Source: Rhizophagus clarus (lineage: Eukaryota > Glomeromycota > Glomeromycetes > Glomerales > Glomeraceae). Taken from it: a stretch of 64,000 nt of DNA. Under the pieces are notes generated by a model that was given only the letters and a program-made list of their open reading frames with translations, was not told where the DNA came from and ran no database searches. The DNA is taken from assembly GCA_015698045.1 (NCBI GenBank), contig BLAL01000191.1, positions 1,169,559 to 1,233,558 of the forward strand, written 5' to 3'. The position numbers were made by a program, and so were the translations under genes. Positions 35,360-47,700 of this stretch are shown here, in pieces; position 1 is the stretch's first letter, and each line of letters begins with the position of its first letter.

Positions 35360-35591
35360 GGTTCGATTGTATCACGAATTAAAAAAAAATCATGGCCACA
35401 ATGTGGGGGCAAACGAGAATATTAACAAAACTTTTAAAGCAAGCCTGAAACGCGAAAAACTTTAATTTTTATTACAAAATACAATATACATTTTTCAATG
35501 ACATCACATAGAAGTTGCGTAAAAAAATTGATCATATGTTGACTAAATGTAAGACTATAAATTGATTCACAATACACAATAACCTATAAAA

Positions 35592-37802
35592 TCATTTATT
35601 CTGTTTTTTTTTCGGAGATGGTGTTGTATCTGGAAGGTTATTAATTGAAAATAAATCTTCTGGCTTTGAATATAAGCGAACCCTCTTTACTTTTTTAATA
35701 ACGCCGAGAACTTTGTTTATATCGCACTATATTGTCAGAAATAGTTAGAAAAAAACTTAGACACAACTGAGATATATAAAGACATACCTTCAAACAAAGT
35801 ATCTTTTTTAAGGTCATAAGACTATCTGGGACACTTGACCATGTTGTTCCTATTCGATATCTGCACATTTCATATACAAAATAATATTCAAGGTCGATAT
35901 TATAATACATGGCATATATCTTGCCATTGAGGCCTATTGAATGATAAATTATTTCAATCAATTGTGTAATAACTAATATAATAAATTTTTACTATTATTT
36001 CTAATAATTACCTCCATGCGACATTCCATGTACGAAGATATTTTTTACCTCTTTGATCGATTCTTTTGTAAATTCCAACTTTTTTAGAAGTCGGTCCAGT
36101 TGATCCTTCATTTCTCTAAATAATTTGTGTTTATATGAGATTGGTTTTGAATTTTGAGGATCTTCATCAACATATGTTTCTGCACTAAAATATTCTACAT
36201 CATCAACGCGAAAAATTATGTCTATTTTATGTCCAGAGGATTTTTTTTCAGATTCTTCCCTAGTTAAATTTTTGCGCATTATTGACGCCAAGGACATTTC
36301 TTCACAGCTGAAATAATAAAAAAAAGGATTTAAGAAACACTAAGTTAATTTAAATATTAAATAATTTATAATCTTACCGATGTACATGGATTTCTTCACA
36401 TATTAAAAAACAATCGTCAATTAGAGGAGCAAAAATATGACAATTTAACCACCCTTCAGAATTCTTATCTAGAAGTGGATTCCGAGGAGCTTCGAAAAAT
36501 AATGATCTAGATAATAAAACCAGTTTATTGTAGCCAGTCTTAATATAATAAAGCAAAAAAATGAGAACTAATTAAATAAGAGATTTAACTCACAATTTGT
36601 CAGCAAACCGGTGTACCCAATGCACCTCATAATGTTTACTGAAGGAATAAGTTTCACCGGATGGGATGAATGGAAGTAGAAGTTTATTCCGTAAATCATT
36701 GCGGGTATCGCTCTGAAATATAGTAAGGAAGTGTTAAGATTATGAGAGAAAGAAATTACTAGTGACAAATCCTTAAAACCCCACATTTTCAATTAGTTTA
36801 TCGATATATTTGGTTGCATCATTTATGACAGGCTCCCAACGGTGATCATATTGGTATTGCAGTCTTTCCATTAAGTTTTTATTTGTAGTGTCAACTATGT
36901 TCGAGCAAATGGGCTCCCTAGGCCAATAAAGTTAATTAATAATATAATACGTTAACTTTAACGAACACGTTTCACCAGTTTTACCTACATTGTGGATTTT
37001 GCTCGCTGTTTCTCATTTCTTAATCGTGTAAGTAAATTTTGATTCTCCGATATAGAGTAAATTTGATGAGGTGGAGTATGTTGTCTGTTATACCCGGGAT
37101 TATTAACTTCTTCGTATCTCCTCTGTTAGAACCCGCACTTTCTAAGGATTGTAAACTTGATGATGACGTATCTTTCCAATGTGATCTTGAAATTGTGCTC
37201 TTATTACTACTAATGAAATCACCGTCATCGTCATCCGCATTCGTGTTAGTAGCTTTGACCTGTTCGCGCAACGAACTTGATGATGATAGGTTTGGTACTC
37301 CTGGTGATGATGATGGCGTGTCCTTCGTGGTTTTGGCCTGTTCATGCAAAAAAATAATAGAAAATTTTTGAGAAGAATTCACGGTAACAAATCCTTATCA
37401 TCATAGGATATAATAAATCATTAAACTATAAAATTCAGGGCAACATAAGGTCTTATCAATATCCTAACCTTTTTCGGAAGGGATAACTGCTTTTTCCGCT
37501 TTGGCTGATGGACAGGCATGAAATCATCATCGGACTAAATATAAAAGAAAGAGTTAGTTTTCTATCAGACAGTCACCGTTCTGTCAATTCTAAACCTCTA
37601 GATAAAATAAAATGCATACCTCTTCATAATCTCTTTTGGATATAGTTGATCCAGAAGCGAAAATTCCATTTTTGTTCATACTTATAAGCCCGTTAAACCC
37701 GCTAATATTCTCACAGGTAATTGTTGGTTGGTGGAGATATACCTTGCTGTGAGATCTTTCATTGTTCCAACTTTTTGCAACTTGACTGTCGCTTCCATTA
37801 CC
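35592..37802 (-). pseudogene. Intron-containing host-type gene captured as cargo
   Basis: Minus strand with several GT-AG exons: 37,802-37,620; 37,534-37,469; 37,337 to ~36,987; then exons around 36,930-36,780, 36,720-36,590, 36,556-36,380, 36,297-36,000, 35,965-35,790 and 35,735-35,592 (TAA). Early exons are Ser/Asp/Lys-rich; later exons encode a globular domain with HKIDIIFRVDD...YFSAE and HKLFREMKDQLDRLL, a pattern of large uncharacterised families expanded in Mucoromycota (a nuclease-like fold is possible). A frame change near 37,110 and stop codons near 36,987 and 36,780 suggest decay. Introns are rare in DNA-virus-like genes, so recent capture from a host genome is likely. Confidence 0.6.
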
Positions 37803-37810
37803 CTATTATA

Positions 37811-38040
37811 AAGGAACAATATCTGCTGAATCAGCTAGAAGCCTTTAGACACTAGAACAACCTAGAAAGTTGCCCGTGCCCCAGCAGGGCCAGTGTTAGG
37901 TAAGCTAGAAACTTGAACGCAGAACAGGACAGGACGACCTAGAAAGTCGCCCTAACGACCTAGAAAGTCGCCTGCGCCCTAACAAAGCCGGTATCAAGAA
38001 CAGAACAGAACAGAACGAACTAGATCACCCTCGCCTTATC
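37811..38040. repeat. Short CTAGAAAGTCGCC direct repeats
   Basis: GACCTAGAAAGTCGCC-type units occur four times with variants (37,860-37,990), followed by an AACAG pentamer run (~38,000-38,020). Less AT-rich than the surroundings; non-coding on both strands. Confidence 0.55.
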
Positions 38041-38049
38041 GTATAAAAT

Positions 38050-38286
38050 TCACATTTCTAACATAAAAGGCTCAAAAGCCCTTATACTCGCCTTCTGTTT
38101 GTACTTATTAAGCAATAATTGTGCCTTTTTTCCCCTACTGCCTCTCTCATTATTAGCAATTGCTTCGAGACTCTTAGTGTAGCAGTCGAGTTTCTGGTCA
38201 AACGGTTCTATATCGCATTTCTCCAGAAAGCCCCGAATACTCCATTCTTCAGAAGCGCAATTAAAATATTTATGTACGTTGGACAT
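38050..38286 (-). CDS. Small unknown element protein (78 aa)
   Basis: 78 codons starting MSNVHKYFN and ending FMLEM. Predominantly helical, charged (basic middle, GKKAQLLLNKYKQK). No family recognised. It shares compactness and strand with other element genes rather than the intron-bearing cargo next to it. An antisense frame at 38,119-38,337 is a shadow. Confidence 0.45.
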   Translation of the reverse strand: MSNVHKYFNCASEEWSIRGFLEKCDIEPFDQKLDCYTKSLEAIANNERGSRGKKAQLLLNKYKQKASIRAFEPFMLEM

Positions 38287-38551
38287 GACTTTAATCGTAA
38301 ATTAGCAAGTTCTAGAAATAATATAGGATATTTATAATTGGGCCTTTTTTAGGGTCACCGATCAGTAAATTTCTGCAACTGCGATTTGTCATCTTATCAA
38401 TCAGCTGATGCAAGCCTTCATAGCACAGAGCGTAGTTAAATCACATGCCCAATACCAACTGCGGATATAATTCAATGACGTTTACTGCGGAGAAGTAGTT
38501 AATATTGTTAATATAGAATAAAAAGAAACAAATACCATATGCACCTTTTAA

Positions 38552-38971
38552 ATGTTCTCCATTCTGGACTCACATTCATGTTGGAAAAGAGACAGGAAAA
38601 TATGCAATGGACTACGCCAAAATTTTGTGTTAGAGAATAAGACATGCGGAATGTGCATTGAAGATCTCAACATTTACAAAGGCGCTGAGGATAATGCATA
38701 TAAGAACTTTTTTCGCTTGCCTGACCGCTCAATAGTTAATACTAAGATCCGGTAACGTTATATGCTCTGCGCCTTCGGCCAAATATATTCTGCTCAGAAT
38801 CGGTGGTACCAGAGAGCCTGTCCCTTTGGAGTAAATACATATATTAATAAATGCTATTCCGCAAAACATTGTAAGAGAAAAAAAAAATTCGAAATATTTT
38901 GTCGCACAAGCAGTCTCACAGAGTTACAGATGATTTGCGATGTATCATTTATTACATCATATACACTATAA
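38552..38971 (+). other. Possible decayed Cys-rich gene
   Basis: Two adjacent short plus-strand frames (38,552-38,755 and 38,762-38,971). The first contains CWKRDRKICNG...CGMC, reminiscent of cysteine clusters; the second has two further Cys pairs. Stops and lack of a clear start suggest a relic, if coding at all. Confidence 0.3.
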
Positions 38972-39085
38972 CGAGGATCGAAAACGTGGTAATTTATGTC
39001 GTACACGCCAACATGCATTGAAGTGAAAAAATAAATCGATTTATTATGTGAATATTGAAATACATGAATACAGATATATGATATA

Positions 39086-39649
39086 CTATCTTATGTTTCG
39101 GAAAACTCGTTGCACATACTCACAATTATTGTTAAAATCTGAGAAATCTATACTAACTTCTTTTTCCTGGAAATCGATAGATCCAGATTTGTAATAGTTT
39201 ATTTCTAATGAATCGCATGAAAATGATCTGCCTGCCATTTTACAACAATATTGTGCATACTCTGAACTTTTAACAATGTTTTTATTACCAAATTCATCAA
39301 TACGGTAATAATCAGGATTCGATAGCCACTTTATCATATAAGTCCAATAACGATATTCAATGATTCTATAGCCTTGCCGATGTAGTTCTATAAAAGCAAC
39401 TATATATGAAATAAGATTTAAATGATCACGTAACTGTTCTCTCTTCTTATCTACATTATTTTCTATATTATAATTATTAGGATATTTTTTAATGCTAAGA
39501 TCTATTCCTAAAAACTTCTTTTCATCAGGAGTGTTGTCATTTCTTACCATATTCCAAACTCGTTTCGCTAATGAAACAGGCCTCTTTCTGAAATTTCTGT
39601 AAGCTCTTAATCGGCATACCAAATAATTGCTAATAGTCCAATGCCACAT
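39086..39649 (-). CDS. Unknown protein, up to 187 aa
   Basis: Continuous frame with plausible coding composition (charged helices, aromatic-rich middle, acidic C-terminus). The first ~16 residues are antisense to the ATPase relic beginning at ~39,600, so the true start is more likely the internal Met at ~39,550 ([12 protein letters not shown]). No family recognised; it lies at the right edge of the segment that splits the ATPase. Confidence 0.45.
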   Translation of the reverse strand: MWHWTISNYLVCRLRAYRNFRKRPVSLAKRVWNMVRNDNTPDEKKFLGIDLSIKKYPNNYNIENNVDKKREQLRDHLNLISYIVAFIELHRQGYRIIEYRYWTYMIKWLSNPDYYRIDEFGNKNIVKSSEYAQYCCKMAGRSFSCDSLEINYYKSGSIDFQEKEVSIDFSDFNNNCEYVQRVFRNIR

Positions 39650-40074
39650 TATGAAAATATTACATTTCGAGCTCTAAAGCCTGATAAGATGATTCACTTT
39701 CTCTGAAAAGTGGTACGGTAGCTATATTCGAAGATGTATATGCTGATCCAAAGGAAGTGCAAAAGAAAATTATTCCTTATTTCATTGAAGGACGTCATTA
39801 CAATGTCAGTTCGATATATGTATCCCAGAGTTACTTCGACTGTCCAAAGATAATACAAAAAAATCTCACACACGTCTGCCTATTCAATGGATCGTGTATT
39901 ACAGACAAGCTAGTCAGAATTATGCGTCAATATGCTAATGACTGGCGTAGTGTGATTAAGACTATTGATAAGGCATTATGTGAACATAAATTCATTGTTT
40001 TTGATCTAACTGTACCCCGCGAACATCCACACAGGATACGCCTCGGCTGGGACCAAATTCTGGCTAATGAATAG
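39615..40074 (+). pseudogene. A32-like packaging ATPase, C-terminal fragment
   Basis: Aligns to residues ~100-250 of the intact ATPase: IIANS...PHYENITF, Walker [40 protein letters not shown] and RIRLGWDQ at the end. A one-base frame change near 39,700 separates the first part from the rest. Complements the N-terminal fragment at 32,615-32,899. Overlaps the convergent coiled-coil gene by 11 bp. Confidence 0.75.
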
Positions 40075-40606
40075 AATCCGACTTCATAGATGCCAGCTCT
40101 TTTTCTGCCTCCTGCACCTGCAACTTTAGGTCCCAAATTTCGCCTCGCAATTTCTTATTTGCATTATTCCGCTCCCTATATTCATTTTCTATATCTAGCA
40201 TAAATTTCTCAAAAGTTTGTCTATAATCGAGCAGATGCTGGGATAGTACTTTAAGCTCATTCACCACCCGACGATTATTCTCTTCTTCATGATTACAGGC
40301 ACTATTGTCCGTTTGGACTCCGCTATCTACAACGTATAAAGCTGGTAATGCTGGGGAAACATTACATTCTGGCCAGCTTCAGGGACGCAATACTTTTTTC
40401 TGAGCCATATTTCTGTGTTTCCTATTTAATGAATTCTCATAAACCTCTAATGTATGCCTCAAATATCCTTCAATTCGTTCAGACTTCTCAGAAATAGCTT
40501 CTAATGGGACAGGATCTTTGGAGTGGTGTAGAAGTCTCTCACACGCTCTCTTGACAAGACTTTTGGGTAGTCTATCAATAATATGTTTATAGTCAGAATG
40601 GAACAT
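40064..40606 (-). pseudogene. Coiled-coil protein (~180 codons) with one TGA
   Basis: One frame from ATG 40,606 to 40,064, broken only by TGA at 40,379-40,381. The N-terminal third is helical and basic (YKHIIDRLPKSLVKRACERLL), the middle a short linker containing CNVSPALPALYVV, and the C-terminal third a clear coiled coil (ENEYRERNNANKKLRGEIWDLKLQ). No family recognised. Confidence 0.55.
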
Positions 40607-40875
40607 TTTATTAGATATAATTTGCGCAAAAAAAGTTTGTATGCAAAATTCATCTATAGTTGATAGGTACTATTTTTACGCGCTTATATCGCGGATTGAT
40701 CGACTTTTACTATATCACTCATAATTCGCATTATAGATATGTTAATATATTCTAGCAAAGAAAAAAATAAGGTTATTGTCGCATAGGAGTGGCCCAGCAA
40801 ATTCTTCCAAGCTGATGATCATCATTCTGGACTAGCTAGATCGGTAGAGTACCACCATTCCGTAGAGGGCTGTCA

Positions 40876-42269
40876 CTAAGAAATGCGGAAATAATATTCT
40901 GAGCAGTGAGCACCATCAGCCTGTCTAAGATAATCATTAAATGCGGTAATAAAATCGTTCGGAGTATTAACCGTGCCCATAATCATCAGAGGAGGTACAT
41001 CATTATCATAGGCAACTTCATCCTCTGATTCAGAGCTAGATGGTTCGGACTCTGATTCGGTTTCAGAGCTAGAAGATTCCGAATCGGAACAGTAATCTTC
41101 ATCAAAATCGATATGAATATTTGGATTTAGCTGGTCCATGGCTTCTTTGCTGATATTTCTACACCCCTCCAAATCAAGAAATTTTAAATTGGGGCGTGAA
41201 CGAGCAATTTCTTTGATAGTGGTACTGGTAATATTGCAACATCCAAGGCTGAGATGCTGAAGCTTCGGGCAGGAACGTATAACATTACAAATTGACAATT
41301 CACTAATAAATGTACAGCAACTTATATCAAGATATTCTAATTTATGACAAGTATGGGCCAGCGCTTCAGTAACCTCATCACCAATATCATTATGACTGAT
41401 ATCTAAATGTCTTAAATTCGGAGATGCTCTGATGATAGCCACAATTAATGCATCATCCCATAAAGCCATGACACCAGCAAATTCAAGATACTCTATGCTG
41501 AGACATCTCTGTATTAACATACTAGCATCTTTGATATCTCCCTTACTATGTGAAATATCAAGATTTCGTAAATTTGGGCATGAGTTTAAGATGCAACTTA
41601 TAGATTTATCTGTGATCCAACGTGCTTCGGCAAAATGAAACTCTTGTATATCATGACAATTTTCTGCAATTTCAAACAAAGATTTATTGGTAATATTTCT
41701 GCAGTAAGAAATATTTAGATATTCTAATTTACGGCATGATCGTATAATTGCATATAAACCTTTATCAGTTATTTGAGCATCCCACAAATTAATATATCTC
41801 AAATTGGGATATGATTCCGCTATTATAAATAGTGATTTATCACCAAAACCTATACTTTCTTTGAAATCTAAATGAATTATATTCGGAAATGTTTCCACAA
41901 TACTTTTTATTTTTTTATCTGAAAGCGAATGGTAAAAGTAATTTCTAGATGAGTTGTATTTGAGACATAAGCTGGCTTATGCTTTTCGCACATTATTTTT
42001 ACAAATCTTTCTCATCGAGTACGGTCTCTTACACAATAATTATAATCTTCTGGAAAATAATGCCCATATCTCAGGTCATTCCCCTTTAACTCAATATGTT
42101 TCCATAGGCTAGAAACAGCACATCTATACCACAATCGGGAAACAAATAGAGCGGGATAAAGTGACTTACCTACCGCTATAAAATATAAAATTTGTTCTAA
42201 TACTTCTACTATGTTAAAAATACCTGTATGCGCCATAAATAATACTGTATATGCTGTATCTTTAAACAA
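40876..42269 (-). pseudogene. F-box/LRR (AMN1-like) protein, cargo, one TGA and one frameshift
   Basis: The N-terminal exon-like part (42,269-42,012) has an F-box-like region (ILYFIAVGKSLYPALFVSR). After a TGA at 42,012-42,014 the frame continues ([17 protein letters not shown]), shifts by one base near 41,935, and then runs as a ~340-residue leucine-rich repeat domain with ~25-residue repeats ([38 protein letters not shown]), ending in an acidic Ser/Glu stretch. Such F-box/LRR proteins recruit substrates to SCF ubiquitin ligases and are hugely expanded in AM fungi. Most likely captured from the host. Confidence 0.75.
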
Positions 42270-42297
42270 AAAATAAAATCACTGCTTTGGATAATCG

Positions 42298-42660
42298 TTA
42301 TTCTGCATTAGATTCATATTTTACTTCTTCGAATGGGATCGCAAAATTATCGTCTAATAATAGTTTTGAATTGCGTATATCTAAAGTTGCACCACTTTCT
42401 CGGAACCAAGGACCTCCCAAGATTAAATCAGGAAAATGATCTGGCCAATCTGGTCCAATAACTATGAATTCAGTGGGTATGCTTTTATGCTTCTCGCTAT
42501 CATTAAAGCCGATATGCAGATCAACCTTTTCTAATGTGGAATAGAATGCATCTGGAGTTTTAATGCTATTATTTTCATCATGATATGCATTTCCTAATTC
42601 ACCAATATGTTTTTGGCTAATGCAATTTACATCTTCGACTACACAATTCACGAATACCAT
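42298..42660 (-). CDS. Retropepsin-fold protein without visible catalytic Asp
   Basis: 120 residues. The C-terminal half (PTEFIVIGPDWPDHFPDLILGGPWFRESGATLDI) matches the second half of a retroviral-type aspartic protease. The N-terminal half (CVVEDVNCISQKHIGELG) occupies the flap-strand position, but the D-(S/T)-G-A signature is absent. It may be a truncated protease or a non-catalytic relative. It sits far from gag-pro. Confidence 0.5.
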   Translation of the reverse strand: MVFVNCVVEDVNCISQKHIGELGNAYHDENNSIKTPDAFYSTLEKVDLHIGFNDSEKHKSIPTEFIVIGPDWPDHFPDLILGGPWFRESGATLDIRNSKLLLDDNFAIPFEEVKYESNAE

Positions 42661-42778
42661 TTTATTATGGCATATATAATATTCAAATATAAAATTAAAC
42701 CTCTATTTAACGCTTGGTAAGATAATCAAGTGATCATGCAAAGCGCCTGATTCTTCGATCCCTCCGGCTCGGCCCACT

Positions 42779-43201
42779 TTAAACTACCAACCGCTTAACC
42801 TTCTTTGGTCGTGCCCTCGTTCGTAGCCTATAAGGGACAGCCTTTTTTCCTCTTACCTCAATTATCTCAACCAAGTCAGAATCTTCGGAAGACTCAGAGG
42901 GATAGGAGGGATCCTTATCTTTCTTGCCAATCAGCGAGGGAACTATTTTATGAATTAAGTCGACCACATATTCCCTATTCACACATTCTTCCGGATTATC
43001 AAAATCGTCTTTTAAGAAATGGACATCCTTTTCCAGTCCTTTTACCCTCTTTTCTAAAGTGTTATATTGGGAATGATAATCTTTCAATTGATTCTTTAAT
43101 TCCTCCCCCATACTGAAAACCATATTACGCACTTCTGTATTTGGGATAACTTCCTGCTTGCTAGCTATACTATCGGATGGATGATTTCGATCAGCTACCA
43201 T
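42779..43201 (-). CDS. Coiled-coil protein with basic C-terminus
   Basis: 140 uninterrupted residues: a central heptad-containing coiled coil (LEKRVKGLEKDVHFLKDDF), an acidic Ser/Glu segment, and a basic tail (RLRTRARPKKVKRLVV) suited to nucleic-acid binding. No family recognised. Confidence 0.55.
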   Translation of the reverse strand: MVADRNHPSDSIASKQEVIPNTEVRNMVFSMGEELKNQLKDYHSQYNTLEKRVKGLEKDVHFLKDDFDNPEECVNREYVVDLIHKIVPSLIGKKDKDPSYPSESSEDSDLVEIIEVRGKKAVPYRLRTRARPKKVKRLVV

Positions 43202-43363
43202 TTTCGTGATATTTTATATATGATATATTACCTCGAACGAAAAAAATAAAATTAATAAATGATATCAGGGTTACCAGAGGTAACGCTCTCCCGATCCTAA
43301 TTATCTAAACCGTTTACAGTATGTGATTAGTTTTCGTCAAAGAACTCGAATGCTTTTGCCCGA

Positions 43364-44470
43364 TCATAAGATACCCCACGGGGGTCTGTAATTGACTATA
43401 GTATAGTTTTTTGCAGGGGAGACATGGTTGTCTGCACTGTGGCGAAGTGCTTCACTGGCAATAGTCATGGCCTCTGATAAATTCTTTGCACCATGTGATA
43501 CAACCGCATATACGGCCCCCAATTTGCGCAAAGAACTAGGGAGTAGTGGTTTACCTACTTCGGGGAGGAATTCATTTTTTTTTAGGAATGTATTGAACCA
43601 TAATACACCTGGCTTTCCTGGGTCTTTTAACTGTCCGGAAGTAATGGCTTCCTGGATCCATATAAGCAATTGCTTCGCCCGTTCCTCATTCTTCTCTAGT
43701 GATCTGAATACCCGGGGAATGTCTTGTTGATCTCAATTTTTCCCATACCCAGTTACGTTTCCATTGAATATGTGCAAGTCTTTAATTTCGCCAGGGCGGA
43801 TACAAAGCATTATCATTACATCGGCTAGGGCTTGTTTATCGGGTATATTTGACATAACATATGAATCCAGTCTTTCCTTAACCGATTCTAATGAAAAGTG
43901 GTCTGGATAATATATCCCTTCATTCTCACGTAACAATCTATTCTCCTTTTGAATTTTATTAGCCGAACAAGTTATGTCTGGAATAAATGTAGTCGAGATA
44001 ATTTTTTTTGAGGCTCCGAGGGCTTTCAGTTCTCTTCGAAGTCTAGTGTGGCGTGATAGGCCAGCGCTGGCATTAGAGGCCGTTCCAGATAAGGCCTTGG
44101 CTATAACTTCTACCTCTTTTTTGCTAATATTATCTCGGATAATACGCTCGGCCAAATCTCTAATAGTCTCTTTCGGTGAAATTTGACACACATTCACTGT
44201 CCCCTCTTTTGGTTCTACTTCCTGAGTGGTATCAGGAGTATTGGATACGGCTCCTTCTTTTTTCCGACCAGCTGTCTGCTTAGGAATCAATGCAAATACC
44301 TGTTCTTCGGTGAAGTTGTATCCTTTTTTGAGACGTCGTCGTGCCTAATCTCTCTTAACTTTATCTGTTAAAAGGATGTCCAATGCCGGGACGTACTTAC
44401 TAAGCTCTTCGATACTCATTTTGGTATTGAGCTCATTTTCTGTTACATATCTAGTAGCGATACCAGCCAT
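43364..44470 (-). pseudogene. Probable tyrosine recombinase, TAG and TGA interrupted
   Basis: One frame of 369 codons from ATG 44,470 to 43,364, broken by TAG (44,345-44,347) and TGA (43,733-43,735). The last ~170 codons have the tyrosine-recombinase order: first Arg in IMLCIRPGEIKDL, a Lys in the beta turn GYGKN, second Arg in SSLRKLGAVYAV, a His in ALRHSADN and a candidate nucleophile Tyr in AKNYTIVNY. The preceding helical region fits a core-binding domain. The usual His of box II appears as Ser. If right, the element encodes a second recombinase besides the rve integrase. Assignment is from motif order, not alignment. Confidence 0.58.
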
Positions 44471-44708
44471 GTTGTTATTATTTGGTAATATGTAAGATAT
44501 TTGGTTATACCTAGTTTATTTGGTATATACTATGCGGAGAAAGTTCAATTTGAAAAAAATAAATAATTCCACCATACCCAAGGACTGCAGATAGATGGGG
44601 TAAGCGAAAAAATAATAATAATTTGGAATTTTATATCGCCTAGTTGTAAAGAACGGAAAGGCTTTCCTATTCAAATATCCCACCTATAAACCCACTACTA
44701 TTCGCTCT
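44471..44708. other. Intergenic gap in the element
   Basis: Upstream region of the tyrosine recombinase and downstream region of the primase-helicase; AT-rich, no ORF. Confidence 0.4.
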
Positions 44709-47700
44709 TTACCAAAGCATACCATTCTCCTGAAGTATGCTTATATTTTTTTGCCATTCCTCATCAGTATCAAGCCAGGAGGATGTGATCCCATCATCCT
44801 CAAATTCGCGACGGATAATTTCTTCTCCTATTAATCTTTCACGTACCGTCATGTCCATATATTCATTTGGATCTTCTTCCTCATCTTTCGCATAACCACA
44901 CATTCGCGAATCAGTTTCTATCCTATCCCAAAATGCAATGGAATCGAGCCCGTCTTTTTCAGTAATGGTTACGAAGGCATCTGGATTTTCACCGAGCTCG
45001 ACTGCCCTTTTTCTAAGGCGCTCTTCACGCTGGGCCCTGGATGAGAGAATGGTAGGACTGGGAGGCGCTTTACATGATGCCTCCACAATATTTTGCTTAG
45101 ATTCATCGTTTATTGGCTCATCATTCTGGGGAGGTTTGGATTCGGCCTTCGGTTCAGTATTATCAAGTATATCGGAAGAGGGTTCGGACTTATTAATTAC
45201 TGCTGGTTTAGACAGTTCGGAAGTCTTAGATGTCTCTGACGTCCCAGATGTGGAGGCAATTGGGGGTTCCGCTTTCTTATCTCTTGGAGGCGTGCTCTTT
45301 TCTGGCTGTGGGGGGGCTGTTTTTTGAGGAATAATTCCCAGAACATTGAATGTGGGTATGATTATGGCCTCGCTGGCAGGTAAATCTTCCTGAGGTATAT
45401 CAGAAAATTCTTCGATATCACCTAGGCCGGATTCACGGAGCTTGGCTATAATCTTGGAGCGGTCGAGAATATACTTATATACTCTTACTCCATTATCTCG
45501 TGAACGTGCCTGATCAATGTCGATTTGTGAAAACTTCTTACCAGCGACCTTACTAGTTAATGGCTTTTCCCCATTAGACCCACACCATTCAAGATAATCC
45601 TGGTATACTTTATCACAACCAAGCCTACTAATCTGATTTTCAGGCCAAGTTGTAATATAATCAATTATAAATCGAACAGGATTAGAGAGTTGGTCTCGCA
45701 TTATTTCTTCCTTCATTTTAGTTGTAGGAATTTTTCCTGGACTCCAATTTGTTAAGTTACGGCTAAGAAGGTATGACATTACTACTCCTGGTGTATCAGG
45801 ATGGTCTAGTATTCCTCCTAGCCGGTCAAAATATGCTATATTACCTCTACAGCATGCAGAGACATCAAAACAGACTATACGAGAATCACCTATGTCTATT
45901 TTGAGTGGGGCATCCTGATTGCTTGTAACCATATACCCAGCATAATCATTTATTCGTATAGTTTCAAGACCCTTACGCTCTATAGCTACTATTCGTTCCG
46001 TTATGAGTGATTTGAGATGCCCGTTAAATCTATGCCATTCCCCACTAGACATTCCAGTCTCATTCATAACAATAAGCTTTCGAGCTTGAATGGCACTATT
46101 AAACCGCCCAAGAATTTTTTCCAAATCTGAAGTTGCAAAATGGAGGTGTGACCCCAAGACTTTATCACCAATAAAGTCAGTAATAATATTTTTCCCGCAC
46201 TGTTGTAATGTAGATTTTAGTACCAAGATTGTCCGGGGTTTTATCTCTGGTTTCTGCACTAAATATGCCCACCAGTTCCAGATATATTCGTCAAGTCTTT
46301 CATCCCCACTACAGATTACGTTCTTTACATGCCAGAGAATCAGATCCATAATTTCTTTATTAATTTCTTGCGCTGGCTTAGCCAAAAATCCTATGAAAAG
46401 ATTAAAGAACTTTGTATCATGAGCTGGAGTATTTAGCGAATATGGAAGAAAATTAATATTGCGATAAAGGATTAGACCTTTGGTAACTGCTCGTTCAATT
46501 AAATTAATTAACTTCACTGGCTCTCCTCCTAGCTCAATTAAGTTAATTTCATACTTGGCAAGATCTAGTTTTGGCGCCATATCAAAATATAGTCTACCAT
46601 TCGTATCTTCTGCTTTGAGCACCCATAATCTTGATGTCGTTTGAATGTAGGCGACTGTTGCCTGAATTGCTTCATAAATATAATTGCGAGAAAATTTTTG
46701 TCCAGAGGTGCTCATATCAATTAAATCTCCCCATACGAAATGGTCATTTGGGTCAGAAATTCTGGATCAGTCTAGTTTTGTAGGACTTGGGAGCTTTTGT
46801 TCTCGATCCAAGGCAGTTTCACTAATAGTAAGCTTTTTCGAAGGTTTTCTAGAGCCAGGTTCCCTATCATTGTTTGCCCGGTAACAGAAAAAGCTGTAGG
46901 ATTTTTTATTTCGAATAATATATCCATGATCACTATCATGATCTCGGTCACATATTGGGCAGTGCGATGGAGAGATGCGCAATAGTGGAAATTTATCAGG
47001 AAAATTTTCAGATGGATATGATAGACTATATCCTTCGATGCTAGCCTCTTGAAGTAATGTCTCTACTAATTCGAATTCAGCATCGGTAGTAACAATATTT
47101 GTGCTAGAACATCCCTCCATTTTTGCTTTTGGAACGACCAAGAGAGGACTGTTGTCAATGATTTCTGACTCATCGCTGGGCGGGCGAATCATGAAGTCAA
47201 AGACAGATCCATCTTTTGGATGTATAGCTTTTTTTACTCGTATGTGAGAATTAGTTTTTTCATCAAACTTAGCTGTTCCAAGCATTCTCAATGAAAATGA
47301 AGATTTGTTCGCAATGTTATCGATAATACTATTTGCCTGTAGAGCCACCGGAAGTTTTTTACGAACAAGCTCAGTGAACATAGCGACCCGAGCAATATTT
47401 GGAAGTCTCATGCCAGTAGTAGAGATATGGAGAGACATTTTTTTTGCATCACTACTGCTGGCAATTGTTAAAGTTTTATGATCCCATTCCGGAAATACTT
47501 CACGACATGTCTTTATAAAAGCAAGATATAGCAAATCACCTATCTCTTTGCGTGTTAGCTTAGGCTCAATAGTATCAAGTATTTCTTGTGGTAAATCGAA
47601 ATCTATAATAGGCCGGAGTGGCTCATCCCCATCAATGAATTCATGTAAGAAATGGCCTTCACGATCAGAGAGTATAGCTTCTATTCCATCTGCATTGTCC

